A stretch of DNA of 64,000 bases, taken from Bradyrhizobium sp. CCBAU 51627. Its GTDB lineage: Bacteria; Pseudomonadota; Alphaproteobacteria; Rhizobiales; Xanthobacteraceae. The notes beneath the pieces were generated by a model that was not told the origin of the DNA, ran no database searches, and saw only the letters and a list, made by a program, of their open reading frames with translations. This document shows positions 24,544-35,100 of this stretch, piece after piece; the stretch's first letter is position 1; each line of letters starts with the position of its first letter. The stretch covers positions 310,001 to 374,000 of the forward strand of contig NZ_LBJG01000005.1 in assembly GCF_028128765.1 (NCBI RefSeq), in the 5' to 3' direction. The translations under genes and the position numbers were made by a program.

Positions 24544-25268
24544 TTCAGCTCAATGATCTCGGCAGTGACATCAGAACCGCCGCTCTGATCGGCGAATTCG
24601 ATGATGTCGGCGGCCGCGATGCGGCCGGGCGCGCGGTGAAACAGGTCACGGTCGATCACCGTGCGCAGTTTTGGCCGAGGCGGCGCGTCATTTCCGCGCA
24701 GCAGGTCCTTGATCTCGAAGCCGCCGTCCTCGCAGAAGGTCTTCACCGATGCGATGATGTGGCTGACCCGGTCGTCGGTGAGGAACGGCAGCAGCAGCCG
24801 TTCATAGGCGACGACGCGGCCGTAGATGTCGTCGACATCGGCAACGCTGTACACCGGGAGCCCGCGCGCCACGCATTCATGGTAGATCGGTATCACGAAG
24901 GGAGCGAGCCGCGGTCCGACATAGTCGTCCAGGAGAATTCCCTTGCCGGTATGGCCATAGGCGCGCGCGATTCGTGTGCCCTCGCTCTGAATGATCAGGC
25001 GCGGCGGCATCGAACTGTCCACCGTGTAGTAGATGAGATCGGACAGCTCTTCCTCGAGCCGTGCGGGCTGATACTCCCAGATCGCCGGCGCAATCCGCCG
25101 GCGCGCATAAAGGCGCAGCCACGTGTTCAGGAGGTCACGCTGCCTGATCGACTTGACGACGGACGGAGCGGCGCTGGCGAAATCCAAGACAATATTCCCG
25201 GCGGACGAAACGCGCGCATGATCTTCCTTGCGGGAAAATTTTTGATGAAGGCTGGCGCGCGGGACCAA
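24540..25268 (-). CDS. PAS-domain-like hypothetical protein
   Basis: A 242-residue protein with RDLLNTWLRLYARRRIAPAI, ELSDLIYYTVDSSMPPRLII and GKGILLDDYVGPRLAPFVIP, then YGRVVAYERLLLPFLTDD. The layout resembles PAS_5-type proteins, common and mostly uncharacterised in rhizobia; I am fairly but not fully sure. The N terminus is uncertain because the first start is a TTG without a good ribosome-binding site, and the conserved part begins near residue 25. It overlaps the ArsC-type gene tail to tail by 4 nt. Confidence 0.65.
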   Translation of the reverse strand: MVPRASLHQKFSRKEDHARVSSAGNIVLDFASAAPSVVKSIRQRDLLNTWLRLYARRRIAPAIWEYQPARLEEELSDLIYYTVDSSMPPRLIIQSEGTRIARAYGHTGKGILLDDYVGPRLAPFVIPIYHECVARGLPVYSVADVDDIYGRVVAYERLLLPFLTDDRVSHIIASVKTFCEDGGFEIKDLLRGNDAPPRPKLRTVIDRDLFHRAPGRIAAADIIEFADQSGGSDVTAEIIELN

Positions 25269-25529
25269 AGACCGTTAACGACGACTTGATGACCGGTGTC
25301 TTGCGGACCGGGAAGCCGGCAGGCGACATCACAAAGCCTCCAACTAAGGGAGCATAAGACTCCCGGCCAAAGGCCTGACCTGCTCAGCTTTCCGCCTTGC
25401 CTAACCCCCGTCACCTCCGGCATATTCCGCGCCGGGAGGCGGCGTTCCGGGACGGGCTCCAAGGCCTCCGGAAAGCCGAAGGAAACAAGGAGAGCCACGC
25501 GCGGTTCGCGCGGGCAGGGGGAAATCTGT

Positions 25530-26285
25530 TTGGCCGATGAGTTCATTCTCGAAACGGAAGGCTTGACCAAGGAGTTCGCGGGCTTCTTCGCTGTCCGCGA
25601 CGTTGCGCTCAAGGTTCGCCGTGGCAGCATTCACGCGTTGATCGGCCCGAATGGTGCCGGCAAGACGACGTGCTTCAATCTTCTGACCAAGTTCCTCAAG
25701 CCGTCTGCCGGGAAAATCCTGTACAAGGGGCAGGACATCACCGCGATGGCGCCGGCCGATGTCGCGCGCTTGGGGCTGGTCCGTTCGTTCCAGATCTCGG
25801 CCGTGTTTCCGCATCTCACCGCGCTCGAAAACGTCCGAGTCGCGCTCCAGCGCGAGCACGGCAGCTCGTTCGATTTCTGGCGCTCCAAGTCCGTGCTCAA
25901 CCGCTTCAACGACCGTGCCCGCGAGCTGTTGAACGACGTCGGCCTCAGCGAGTTTGCCAATACGCCGGCGGTCGAGATGGCCTATGGACGCAAGCGCGCG
26001 CTCGAAATCGCAACGACGCTCGCGCTCGATCCGGAAATGATGCTGCTGGACGAGCCAATGGCCGGCATGGGGCATGAGGACATCGACAAGATCGCGGCGC
26101 TGATCAAGCGCATCTCGGCCAAATATACCATCCTGATGGTCGAGCATAATCTGAGCGTCGTCGCCAATCTGTCCGACATCATCACGGTGCTGACGCGCGG
26201 GCAGGTGCTCGCGCAGGGCCATTATTCCGAGCTCACCAAGGACGAGCGCGTCAAGGAAGCCTATCTGGGAGCCGGTCATGCCTGA
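25530..26285 (+). CDS. livG: Branched-chain amino acid-type ABC transporter ATPase
   Basis: A 251-residue ATPase. Walker A is GPNGAGKTTCFNLL, Walker B is MMLLDEPMAGM, and the H-loop His is in LMVEHNLSVV. The signature is the LivG-type MAYGRKRALEIA instead of LSGGQ. The start is a TTG with AGGGGGA about 7 nt upstream; the frame is open for 78 more codons but that sequence is not LivG-like. It is the first gene of a five-gene unit and overlaps livF by 8 nt. Confidence 0.92.
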   Translation: MADEFILETEGLTKEFAGFFAVRDVALKVRRGSIHALIGPNGAGKTTCFNLLTKFLKPSAGKILYKGQDITAMAPADVARLGLVRSFQISAVFPHLTALENVRVALQREHGSSFDFWRSKSVLNRFNDRARELLNDVGLSEFANTPAVEMAYGRKRALEIATTLALDPEMMLLDEPMAGMGHEDIDKIAALIKRISAKYTILMVEHNLSVVANLSDIITVLTRGQVLAQGHYSELTKDERVKEAYLGAGHA

Positions 26286-27024
26286 GACTGCAATGGCCGA
26301 GGCTCGGGCGAAGGCTGCAATCGGCGGCAACATCCTCCAGGTCCGCAACCTGGAGGCCTGGTACGGCGAGTCCCATATCCTGCACGGGATCAATTTCGAT
26401 GTGAATGCGGGTGAGGTCGTCACGCTGCTCGGGCGCAACGGCGCCGGCAAGACGACCACGCTGAAATCGATCATGGGCATCATCGGCAAGCGCGCCGGGT
26501 CGATCAGGTTCAACAACCAGGAGATCATCCGCGCGACCTCCGACAAGATCGCGCGCATGGGCATCGCGTTCTGTCCGGAGGAACGCGGCATTTTCTCCAG
26601 CCTCGACGTGCGGGAGAATCTATTGCTGCCGCCGGTGGTGCGCGCAGGCGGATTGCCGCTCGAGCAGATCTTCGACCTGTTCCCGAACCTGAAGGAACGG
26701 CTGAGCAGTCAGGGCACCAAGCTGTCCGGCGGCGAGCAGCAGATGCTCGCGATCGCGCGCATCCTGCGGACGGGCGCGAGCTTCCTGATGCTCGACGAGC
26801 CGACTGAGGGCCTTGCACCCGTCATCATCCAGCAGATCGGACACACCATAGCGCGGCTCAAGAAGGAGGGCTTCACGATCCTTCTGGTCGAGCAGAATTT
26901 CCGCTTCGCATCCACGGTTGCCGACCGCTACTACGTGGTCGAGCACGGCAAGATCATAGATGGATTTTCCAATGCAGAGCTTGCGGCCAACATGGACAAG
27001 CTCCACACCTACCTGGGTGTCTAG
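26278..27024 (+). CDS. livF: Branched-chain amino acid-type ABC transporter ATPase
   Basis: A 248-residue ATPase with Walker A GRNGAGKTTTLKSIMG, the full signature LSGGEQQMLAIARILRT, Walker B FLMLDEPTEGLAP and H-loop position Gln in LLVEQNFRFA, which is normal for LivF. It pairs with LivG to energise LivHM. Its start lies inside the livG 3' end, indicating coupled translation. Confidence 0.94.
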   Translation: MPETAMAEARAKAAIGGNILQVRNLEAWYGESHILHGINFDVNAGEVVTLLGRNGAGKTTTLKSIMGIIGKRAGSIRFNNQEIIRATSDKIARMGIAFCPEERGIFSSLDVRENLLLPPVVRAGGLPLEQIFDLFPNLKERLSSQGTKLSGGEQQMLAIARILRTGASFLMLDEPTEGLAPVIIQQIGHTIARLKKEGFTILLVEQNFRFASTVADRYYVVEHGKIIDGFSNAELAANMDKLHTYLGV

Positions 27025-27071
27025 GGCGGCCGAAAAAATTCGACCAACGAAAAACTTTGAGGAGAAGCCGC

Positions 27072-28295
27072 ATGCACACCAAGACAATTGCCGCATTTTT
27101 GCTCGGCACGGCACTGGCGCTTAGCGAGACTGGCAGCGCTCTTGCTCAGGACAAGACCGTCAAGATCGGTGTCTTGACCGACAATTCCGGGCTCTATGCC
27201 GACCTTGGTGGTCCGGGCTCGACAGTGGCCGCACAGATGGCAATCGAGGATTCCAAGCTTGCTGCCAAGGGCTGGAAGGTCGATCTGATCTCGGCCGACC
27301 ATCAGAACAAGCCTGACATTGGCACCGCGATTGCGCGGCAATGGATCGACGTGGAGAAGGTTGACGTCTTCATGGACGTGCTGAACTCCGGGGTGGCGCT
27401 GGCCGTCAATAACGTCGTGAAGGAAAAGAACTCGGTCATGATCAATTCGGGCGCGGCGACGTCCGATCTCACCAACGCGCAGTGCACACCCAATACCGTG
27501 CACTGGACCTACGATACCTACATGCTCGCACACAGCACCGGGCAGGCATTGGTGAAGGCCGGCGGCGATACCTGGTTCTTCATCACGGCCGACTATGCCT
27601 TTGGTCACGCGCTCGAGCGTGACACCGCCGCAGTCGTCAAGGCAGCCGGCGGCAAGGTTCTTGGAGACGTCAAGGCGCCACTGAATAACGCTGACTTCTC
27701 CTCGTTCCTTCTGCAGGCCCAGGCGTCGAAGGCGAAGATCATCGGCATGGCCAATGCCGGCGGCGACACAACCAATACGATCAAGCAGGCTGCGGAATTC
27801 GGCATCGTCAAGGGCGGGCAGAAGCTGGCGGGTCTCCTGCTGTTTCTTACCGACGTCCACTCGCTCGGTCTCAACGTCGCGCAAGGCCTCAACCTGAGTT
27901 CGACGTTCTACTGGGATATGAACGATCAGACCCGCGCATTTTCGAAGCGGTTCGCCGAGCGTACGAAGAACAAGGCGATGCCGACCATGGTGCAGGCAGG
28001 CGTCTATTCCGGCCTGCTGCATTATTTCAAGGCGCTCGAGGCCCTCGGTGGAAATCCGCACGATGGTGCCAAGGTCGTTGCGAAGATGAAGGAGATCCCG
28101 ACCGACGATCCGTTGTTCGGCAAGGGCAGCATTGAGCCGAATGGCCGTGCGCTGCATCCCGCATACCTTTTTGAAGTGAAGACGCCTTCTGAAACGAAAG
28201 GGCCCTGGGACTACTACAAGCTGGTCGGCACGACCCCCGCGGACAAGGCCTTCAGGCCGCTCTCGGAAAGTGCCTGTCCGCTAGCGAAGAAGTAA
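27072..28295 (+). CDS. ABC transporter periplasmic binding protein (Leu/Ile/Val type)
   Basis: A 407-residue secreted protein. A signal peptide (MHTKTIAAFLLGTALALSET) ends near SALAQ. The type I binding fold begins KTVKIGVLTDNSGLYADLGG and includes NSGAATSDLT and WFFITADYAFGHALERD. GAGGAGAAG lies just before the ATG. It sits between livF and livH, so it is the cognate receptor. The subgroup often binds aromatic or small organic acids as well as amino acids, so the ligand is open. A close paralogue is at 40320. Confidence 0.92.
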   Translation: MHTKTIAAFLLGTALALSETGSALAQDKTVKIGVLTDNSGLYADLGGPGSTVAAQMAIEDSKLAAKGWKVDLISADHQNKPDIGTAIARQWIDVEKVDVFMDVLNSGVALAVNNVVKEKNSVMINSGAATSDLTNAQCTPNTVHWTYDTYMLAHSTGQALVKAGGDTWFFITADYAFGHALERDTAAVVKAAGGKVLGDVKAPLNNADFSSFLLQAQASKAKIIGMANAGGDTTNTIKQAAEFGIVKGGQKLAGLLLFLTDVHSLGLNVAQGLNLSSTFYWDMNDQTRAFSKRFAERTKNKAMPTMVQAGVYSGLLHYFKALEALGGNPHDGAKVVAKMKEIPTDDPLFGKGSIEPNGRALHPAYLFEVKTPSETKGPWDYYKLVGTTPADKAFRPLSESACPLAKK

Positions 28296-28383
28296 ACGTG
28301 GCTGCGGCGGTCGACGGTCGCGAGACGCTGGCGGCCTCTTCGCGGCAAGCCGAATGGGATAACTGGGACTGGGTGCTGGATCG

Positions 28384-29247
28384 ATGCAGGCTCTCTACGC
28401 ACAGCTACTGGTGGGACTGATCAACGGCTCGTTCTACGCGCTGCTCAGTCTCGGGCTCGCCGTGATCTTCGGCATGCTCAACATCATCAATTTCGCCCAT
28501 GGCGCGCTCTACATGATGGGCGCGTTCTGCGCCTATTTCCTGCTGAATCTCGGCGGCATCAATTACTGGTGGGCGCTGCTGCTGGCGCCGATCATCGTCG
28601 GTATCTTCGGCATGATCCTGGAGCGGACCATGCTGCAATGGCTGACCGGCCTCGATCATCTCTACGGGCTGCTGCTGACGTTCGGCATCGCGCTGATCGT
28701 GCAGGGCGTGTTCCAGAACTATTTCGGCTCCTCCGGCCTGCCTTATGCCATTCCCGACCAGCTCAGGGGCGGCATGAATCTCGGCTTCATGTTCTTGCCC
28801 GTCTACCGCGGCTGGGTCGTCATCTTCTCGCTGGTGGTGTGTCTGGCGACCTGGTTCCTGATCGAGAAGACCCGGCTCGGCGCCTACTTGCGCGCCGCCA
28901 CCGAAAATCCGACGCTGGTGCGCGCCTTCGGTATCAACGTGCCGCGCATGATCACGCTCACTTACGGCCTCGGCGTCGGCCTTGCCGCGCTCGCCGGGGT
29001 GCTCTCGGCGCCGATCAACCAGGTCCGGCCGCTGATGGGCGCCGACCTCATCATCGTGGTGTTCGCGGTGGTGGTGATCGGCGGTATGGGCTCGATCATG
29101 GGCTCCATCATCACCGGCTTCGCGCTCGGCGTGATCGAGGGCCTGACCAAATATTTCTACCCCGAAGCCTCCAACACTGTCGTGTTCGTGCTGATGGTGC
29201 TGGTGCTCTTGGTGAAGCCAACGGGATTGACGGGAAGGGCAGCCTGA
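28384..29247 (+). CDS. livH: Branched-chain amino acid-type ABC permease
   Basis: A 287-residue inner-membrane protein with about 8 helices. MQALYAQLLVGLINGSFYAL and LAVIFGMLNIINFAHGALYM are the LivH start, and VFAVVVIGGMGSIMGSI is the cytoplasmic coupling segment. It begins 88 bp after the binding-protein gene and ends 1 bp before livM. Confidence 0.94.
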   Translation: MQALYAQLLVGLINGSFYALLSLGLAVIFGMLNIINFAHGALYMMGAFCAYFLLNLGGINYWWALLLAPIIVGIFGMILERTMLQWLTGLDHLYGLLLTFGIALIVQGVFQNYFGSSGLPYAIPDQLRGGMNLGFMFLPVYRGWVVIFSLVVCLATWFLIEKTRLGAYLRAATENPTLVRAFGINVPRMITLTYGLGVGLAALAGVLSAPINQVRPLMGADLIIVVFAVVVIGGMGSIMGSIITGFALGVIEGLTKYFYPEASNTVVFVLMVLVLLVKPTGLTGRAA

Positions 29248-29248
29248 C

Positions 29249-30217
29249 ATGACAGCCTTGACGGACGACACGCTGCCGGTGACCGCGCGCGCGATGCGGG
29301 ACGAGATGATCCTCTTCGTGGTGATGGCACTGCTGCTGGCGTCAGTGCCCTTTACGGGAGTCTATCCGTTCTTCGTGATGCAGGCGCTGTGCTTTGCTCT
29401 GCTCGCCTGTGCCTTCAACCTGCTGATCGGCTATGGCGGCCTTTTGTCGTTCGGCCACGCGATGTTCATGGGCACCGCCGGCTATTGCAGCGGGCACGCG
29501 CTGAAGGTGTGGGGACTGCCACCCGAACTCGGCATTCTCGTCGGCATTGCCGCAGCATTCGGGCTGTCGCTCATCACCGGCTACATTTCGATCCGTCGCC
29601 AGGGCATCTATTTCTCGATGATTACGCTGGCGCTGTCGCAGCTCCTGTATTTCATCTACCTCCAGGCTCCCTTCACCCATGGCGAGGACGGCATCCAGGG
29701 CATTCCGCAGGGGCACATGTTCGGCATCTTCGATCTGTCGAAGCCGACCGTGCTCTATTACGTCGTGCTGGTCGGGTTCCTCGCCGGCTTCCTGCTGATC
29801 TATCGCATCATCAACTCGCCTTTCGGCGAAGTCCTGAAGTCGATCCGTGAGAACGAGCCGCGCGCCATCTCGCTCGGCTACCGCACCGACCAGTACAAGT
29901 TCCTGGCGTTCGTGCTGTCGGGGACGCTGGCGGGCTTTGCCGGCGCGCTGAAGGTGTTCGTGGCGCAGAACGCCTCGCTCACCGACGTGCACTGGTCGAT
30001 GTCGGGCGAAGTCGTGCTGATGACGCTGGTCGGCGGTCTCGGGACCATCTTCGGTCCCGTGGTCGGCGCCTTCGTGATCATCGCCATGCAGCAATACCTG
30101 GCGGGTTTCGGCCAGTGGGTCACGGTCATCCAGGGCTCGATCTTCGTGATCTGCGTACTCACCTTCCGCCGTGGCATCATCGGCGAAATCGCGCATTACT
30201 TCCGGAGGTCTCTGTAA
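29249..30217 (+). CDS. livM: Branched-chain amino acid-type ABC permease
   Basis: A 322-residue inner-membrane protein with about 9-10 helices. ACAFNLLIGYGGLLSFGHAM is the LivM hallmark, and LMTLVGGLGTIFGPVVGAF is the ATPase-contact region. It follows livH directly and completes the transporter. No terminator with a clear stem was seen after it. Confidence 0.94.
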   Translation: MTALTDDTLPVTARAMRDEMILFVVMALLLASVPFTGVYPFFVMQALCFALLACAFNLLIGYGGLLSFGHAMFMGTAGYCSGHALKVWGLPPELGILVGIAAAFGLSLITGYISIRRQGIYFSMITLALSQLLYFIYLQAPFTHGEDGIQGIPQGHMFGIFDLSKPTVLYYVVLVGFLAGFLLIYRIINSPFGEVLKSIRENEPRAISLGYRTDQYKFLAFVLSGTLAGFAGALKVFVAQNASLTDVHWSMSGEVVLMTLVGGLGTIFGPVVGAFVIIAMQQYLAGFGQWVTVIQGSIFVICVLTFRRGIIGEIAHYFRRSL

Positions 30218-30373
30218 GTCTCTGATATTCAGAGGGTTTCACCGGCGGGCGAATCCGGTGGATGATCCGGCTCCGCGGGCGTGAGATGACACGCGCGCAG
30301 AGAAAAAATGGTCTATGACGGTTTCGTGACGGTCCGTTCGGGCCGCGCCATTTGCAACCGGTAGACCTGTCCC

Positions 30374-31018
30374 ATGATGCGTTGGTTTCGCGCTTTCCTG
30401 CCCAAGGAAGAACGGTTTTTCGACCTGTTCGACCGCCATGCCCAGACCGTGATCCAGGGCGCGATTGCGCTCCAGGGCGTGCTGAACGGCGGCGAGGAGA
30501 CGCCGGTCTACTGCCAGCGCGTCAGCCAGTTCGAGAACGATGCCGACAATGTCACCCGCGAGGTGCTGACAGCGGTGCGGCGCACCTTCATCACGCCGTT
30601 CGATCGCGGCGACATCAAGAATCTCATCACCTCGCTGGACGACGCCATCGACCAGATGCAGCAGACGGCCAAGGCCGTGATGCTGTTCGAGGTCCGCACC
30701 TTCGAGCCGCCGATGCGCGAGATCGGCGCCCTCCTGATCGAATGCGCCAATCTGGTGGGACGCGCACTGCCCCTGATGCAGCAGATCGGCAAGAACGTCG
30801 CCATGCTGACCGCGATCACGGAGGAACTGACCAAGCTCGAGGGCCGCGTCGACGATCTCCACGACATCGGCCTGAAGGAGCTGTTCCTCAAGCACCGCAA
30901 CGGCAACGCGATGGATTTCATCGTCGGCGTGGAGATCTATGACCATCTGGAGAAAGTGGCCGATCGGTTCGACGATGTCGCGAACGAGATCAACAGCATC
31001 GTCATCGAGCAGGTCTAG
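30374..31018 (+). CDS. DUF47 (PhoU-like) protein, Pit partner
   Basis: A 214-residue all-helical protein: MRWFRAFLPKEERFFDLFDR, ENDADNVTREVLTAVRRTFI, TPFDRGDIKNLITSLDDAID and EIYDHLEKVADRFDDVANEI. These are the conserved metal-binding E/D motifs of DUF47, a PhoU relative. Such proteins accompany and modulate low-affinity Pit phosphate transporters. The pit gene follows 100 bp later, separated by a hairpin repeat. Confidence 0.92.
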   Translation: MMRWFRAFLPKEERFFDLFDRHAQTVIQGAIALQGVLNGGEETPVYCQRVSQFENDADNVTREVLTAVRRTFITPFDRGDIKNLITSLDDAIDQMQQTAKAVMLFEVRTFEPPMREIGALLIECANLVGRALPLMQQIGKNVAMLTAITEELTKLEGRVDDLHDIGLKELFLKHRNGNAMDFIVGVEIYDHLEKVADRFDDVANEINSIVIEQV

Positions 31019-31093
31019 CGCATGATCCGGCAAAGTGTGCAGCGGTTTTCCCCCGCGACAAACGCGGAACGCGTTTGCGCGGAGATCATGCGC
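31018..31093. repeat. Nested hairpin repeat between DUF47 and pit
   Basis: The outer arms GCGCATGATC (31018-31027) and GATCATGCGC (31084-31093) are perfect complements. Inside, CAAACGCG-GAA-CGCGTTTG (31059-31077) is a perfect 8-bp stem with a 3-nt loop. The GCATGATCCGG edge recurs at 63947 and resembles a widespread alphaproteobacterial intergenic repeat. Confidence 0.7.
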
Positions 31094-31117
31094 AAGCGTT
31101 AGAGTGGGGGCCGCGCC

Positions 31118-32125
31118 GTGGATGCTGCGTTGGGTCTTCCCGTCCTCGTCGGACTGATCGCCGTCGCGCTGCTGTTCGACTTCCTGAACGGCCTGCATGA
31201 CGCCGCCAATTCGATCGCTACCATCGTCTCGACTCGGGTGCTGCGGCCGCAATTCGCAGTGATCTGGGCCGCGTTCTTCAATTTCGTTGCCTTCATGGTG
31301 TTCGGCCTGCACGTCGCCCAGACCATCGGCACGGGCATCATCGATCCCGCCATCGTCGATGCCCAGGTGATCTTCGCAGCGCTCGTCGGCGCCATCGTCT
31401 GGAATCTCGTGACCTGGGCGCTGGGCATTCCGTCCTCGTCCTCGCATGCGCTGATCGGCGGCCTCGTCGGCGGCGGCATGGCCAAGGCCGGAATATCGGC
31501 GGCGGTCTGGAGCGGACTGACCAAGGCCGTGCTGGCGATCGTATTGTCGCCGCTGGTCGGCTTCCTGCTTGCGATGATGCTGGTCGCGATCGTGTCCTGG
31601 CTCTCGGTGCGCTCGACGCCGTTCGCCGTCGACCGGGCCTTCCGCATCCTCCAATTCGCCTCCGCCTCGCTCTATTCGCTCGGCCACGGCGGCAATGATG
31701 CGCAGAAGACCATGGGCATCATCGCCGTGCTGCTCTACTCGCAGGGCCAACTCGGCAACGAATTCACGGTGCCGTTCTGGGTGGTGCTGTCCTGTCAGGC
31801 CGCGATGGCGCTGGGCACGCTGATGGGCGGCTGGCGCATCGTCCGCACCATGGGCCTGCGTATCACCAAGCTGACTCCGATGCAGGGGTTCTGCGCCGAG
31901 ACCGGTGGCGCGGCGACCCTGTTCATGGCGACCTTCCTCGGCGTTCCCGTCTCGACAACCCACACCATCACCGGCGCCATTGTCGGCGTCGGCGCGGCCC
32001 GCCGCGTCTCGGCGGTGCGCTGGAACGTGGCGAGCTCGATCGTCTATGCCTGGGTGATCACGATCCCGGCCGCGGCCATCGTGGCAGCATTGAGCTGGTG
32101 GGCGGTTCAGATCTTCGTCAAGTAA
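31118..32125 (+). CDS. pit: Pit-family inorganic phosphate transporter
   Basis: A 335-residue inner-membrane protein with about 10 helices. The paired PiT signatures are [20 protein letters not shown] near the N terminus and [20 protein letters not shown] in the second half, with [14 protein letters not shown] and [14 protein letters not shown] as the repeated loops. It probably imports metal-phosphate with protons. The start is GTG. Its last 8 nt overlap the 3' end of the gdx gene on the other strand. Confidence 0.93.
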   Translation: MDAALGLPVLVGLIAVALLFDFLNGLHDAANSIATIVSTRVLRPQFAVIWAAFFNFVAFMVFGLHVAQTIGTGIIDPAIVDAQVIFAALVGAIVWNLVTWALGIPSSSSHALIGGLVGGGMAKAGISAAVWSGLTKAVLAIVLSPLVGFLLAMMLVAIVSWLSVRSTPFAVDRAFRILQFASASLYSLGHGGNDAQKTMGIIAVLLYSQGQLGNEFTVPFWVVLSCQAAMALGTLMGGWRIVRTMGLRITKLTPMQGFCAETGGAATLFMATFLGVPVSTTHTITGAIVGVGAARRVSAVRWNVASSIVYAWVITIPAAAIVAALSWWAVQIFVK

Positions 32126-32432
32126 CGAGCTTCAGCCCGACGATACCGGCCACGATCAGCCCGATGCTGGCAAGGCGAAGCGCCGTCGCCGGCTCATTGA
32201 ACAAGAAGATGCCGAGTATTGCGGTGCCGACTGCCCCGATGCCAGTCCAGACCGCATAGGCGGTTCCGACGGGCAGAGACTTGAGCGCGAGTCCCAGCAA
32301 GATCACGCTACCGGCCATGGCCGCGAGCGTGATCACGGAGGGAACAAGCCTGGTAAAGCCCTCGGTGTATTTCAGGCCGATCGCCCAGGTGATCTCGAGT
32401 AGACCGGCGACGAACAGGACGCTCCAGGCCAT
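32118..32432 (-). CDS. gdx: SMR-family guanidinium exporter (Gdx/SugE type)
   Basis: A 104-residue four-helix protein, [20 protein letters not shown], with essential Glu13, then [20 protein letters not shown] and [26 protein letters not shown] and [11 protein letters not shown] are typical of the SugE/Gdx branch, which exchanges guanidinium for protons, as distinct from the drug-exporting EmrE branch. GGAGGG lies 5 nt upstream of the ATG. The leader contains two ACGA-loop hairpins, which supports the guanidinium assignment. Confidence 0.92.
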   Translation of the reverse strand: MAWSVLFVAGLLEITWAIGLKYTEGFTRLVPSVITLAAMAGSVILLGLALKSLPVGTAYAVWTGIGAVGTAILGIFLFNEPATALRLASIGLIVAGIVGLKLVT

Positions 32433-32447
32433 GACGACCCTCCATTC

Positions 32448-32508
32448 ACGGCAGGGTCGTCCCCGCGGGCTGATAGGATGACGAGCAGGAAGGTCGTTCT
32501 CCCCGGAG
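32448..32508 (-). ncRNA. Candidate guanidine-II (mini-ykkC) riboswitch
   Basis: On the minus strand, two hairpins precede gdx. The first (32505-32486) is CGGGGAG-AACGAC-CTTCCTG, closed by seven pairs with ACGA in the loop. The second (32466-32451) is GCGGGG-ACGA-CCCTGC, six pairs with an ACGA tetraloop. Two adjacent ACGR-loop hairpins close to the ribosome-binding site are the definition of the guanidine-II riboswitch, which turns on guanidine exporters. The GGAGGG follows the second stem by 9 nt. Confidence 0.8.
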
Positions 32509-32590
32509 CCGATATGGGGCTGGCCGAAGGGCTCCGCAATCACCAAATGAAGCTTGATCAGGCCCGTTTTCCCTGCCAAACGCTCCCGCC

Positions 32591-34213
<1,623 letters not shown>

Positions 34214-34249
34214 GGCGGCTGCTTTGGCCGCCGCGCGCAACCCCGGGCC

Positions 34250-34359
34250 CCGCTGTCATGCCCCGGCTTGACCGGGGCATCCAGTACGCCGCGGCCCATC
34301 GACTCAATCACTGCCGTCTCGGAGTACTGGGTCGCCCGGTCGAGCCGGGCGACGACACC
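34250..34359 (-). repeat. Composite palindromic dispersed repeat, copy 2
   Basis: Two palindromes are linked in one element: ATGCCCCGG-TCAAG-CCGGGGCAT and GTCGCCCGG-CTCGA-CCGGGCGAC, read on the minus strand, each with a 9-bp stem and 5-nt loop. It matches copy 1 at 14021-14121 over its whole length, but both stems are intact here. It starts 36 bp after the prfC stop, so it may also act as a terminator. Confidence 0.78.
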
Positions 34360-34449
34360 TTGCTCGAACGCGAGCATGTGAACAGTCTCTAGCTTGACGC
34401 GTTATTTGGCAATTCCACGTATTTCGAAGTGGCACTGTGAGTTTGCACG

Positions 34450-35028
34450 ATGTGGCGCCGCATCCTCATTCTTCTTTTGCTGATGATCTCGTCAGTCGCA
34501 ACAGACGCGCGACCGCGCCAGATCAATCCGATCCCGTTCGCGCACGAGCCGTGCAGCGTGCTCGATGATGGCCCGTGCACGCCCTCCTATTGCAGCCCGC
34601 TCGAGCCCGGACCCTGCATCCCCGAGATCGACTATCCTTACGGCCAGAATCTCCAGCTCACGATTCAGACCGTTCCGTCAGAGGCCGACCGCGCCAAGTA
34701 CCGGAGGCCCGATCACGATCTCGATACGATCGGTGACCTCTTCGCCGAGCTGCGCAGCTGCTGGTCGCCGCCGCCTGACAACGCGCGCGCGGGCATGCAA
34801 GTGTCCGTGCGTTTCAGCTTCAACAGGACCGGCGGCCTGATCGGCCCGCTGCGGCTCACCTACGCGACCGCGGGCGTCTCGGCCGATACGAGGGCGACCT
34901 ATCTCAACGCGATCAACTCATCGCTCAATGCTTGCCTGCCATTGAAATTCACAGCCGGCCTTGGTGGCGCGCTGGCCGGGCGGCCAATCGCAATCCGCTA
35001 TGTCGACAACCGGGACCTGGGCAAGTAG
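34450..35028 (+). CDS. Secreted hypothetical protein with Cys-rich segment
   Basis: A 192-residue protein with a signal peptide (MWRRILILLLLMISSVATDA). Next comes a short segment with four Cys (EPCSVLDDGPCTPSYCSP, then GPCIPEID), then a domain with LFAELRSCWSPPPDNARAGM and QVSVRFSFNRTGGLIGP. The FSFNRTG pattern recalls the C-terminal TonB/TolA-like fold in rhizobial secreted proteins. Function unknown. It stands alone after the repeat. Confidence 0.7.
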   Translation: MWRRILILLLLMISSVATDARPRQINPIPFAHEPCSVLDDGPCTPSYCSPLEPGPCIPEIDYPYGQNLQLTIQTVPSEADRAKYRRPDHDLDTIGDLFAELRSCWSPPPDNARAGMQVSVRFSFNRTGGLIGPLRLTYATAGVSADTRATYLNAINSSLNACLPLKFTAGLGGALAGRPIAIRYVDNRDLGK

Positions 35029-35100
35029 CGCGTCAGTTGCGATCGCCGGCCAATCGATGATACCTCAGAGGCGGGGGCGCTAACCAAAGGGGAGGATGTC

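Noticed and set aside
25296..25529. In-frame N-terminal extension of livG
   Set aside because: Low-complexity sequence before the TTG that carries a good ribosome-binding site; LivG proteins start at that point.
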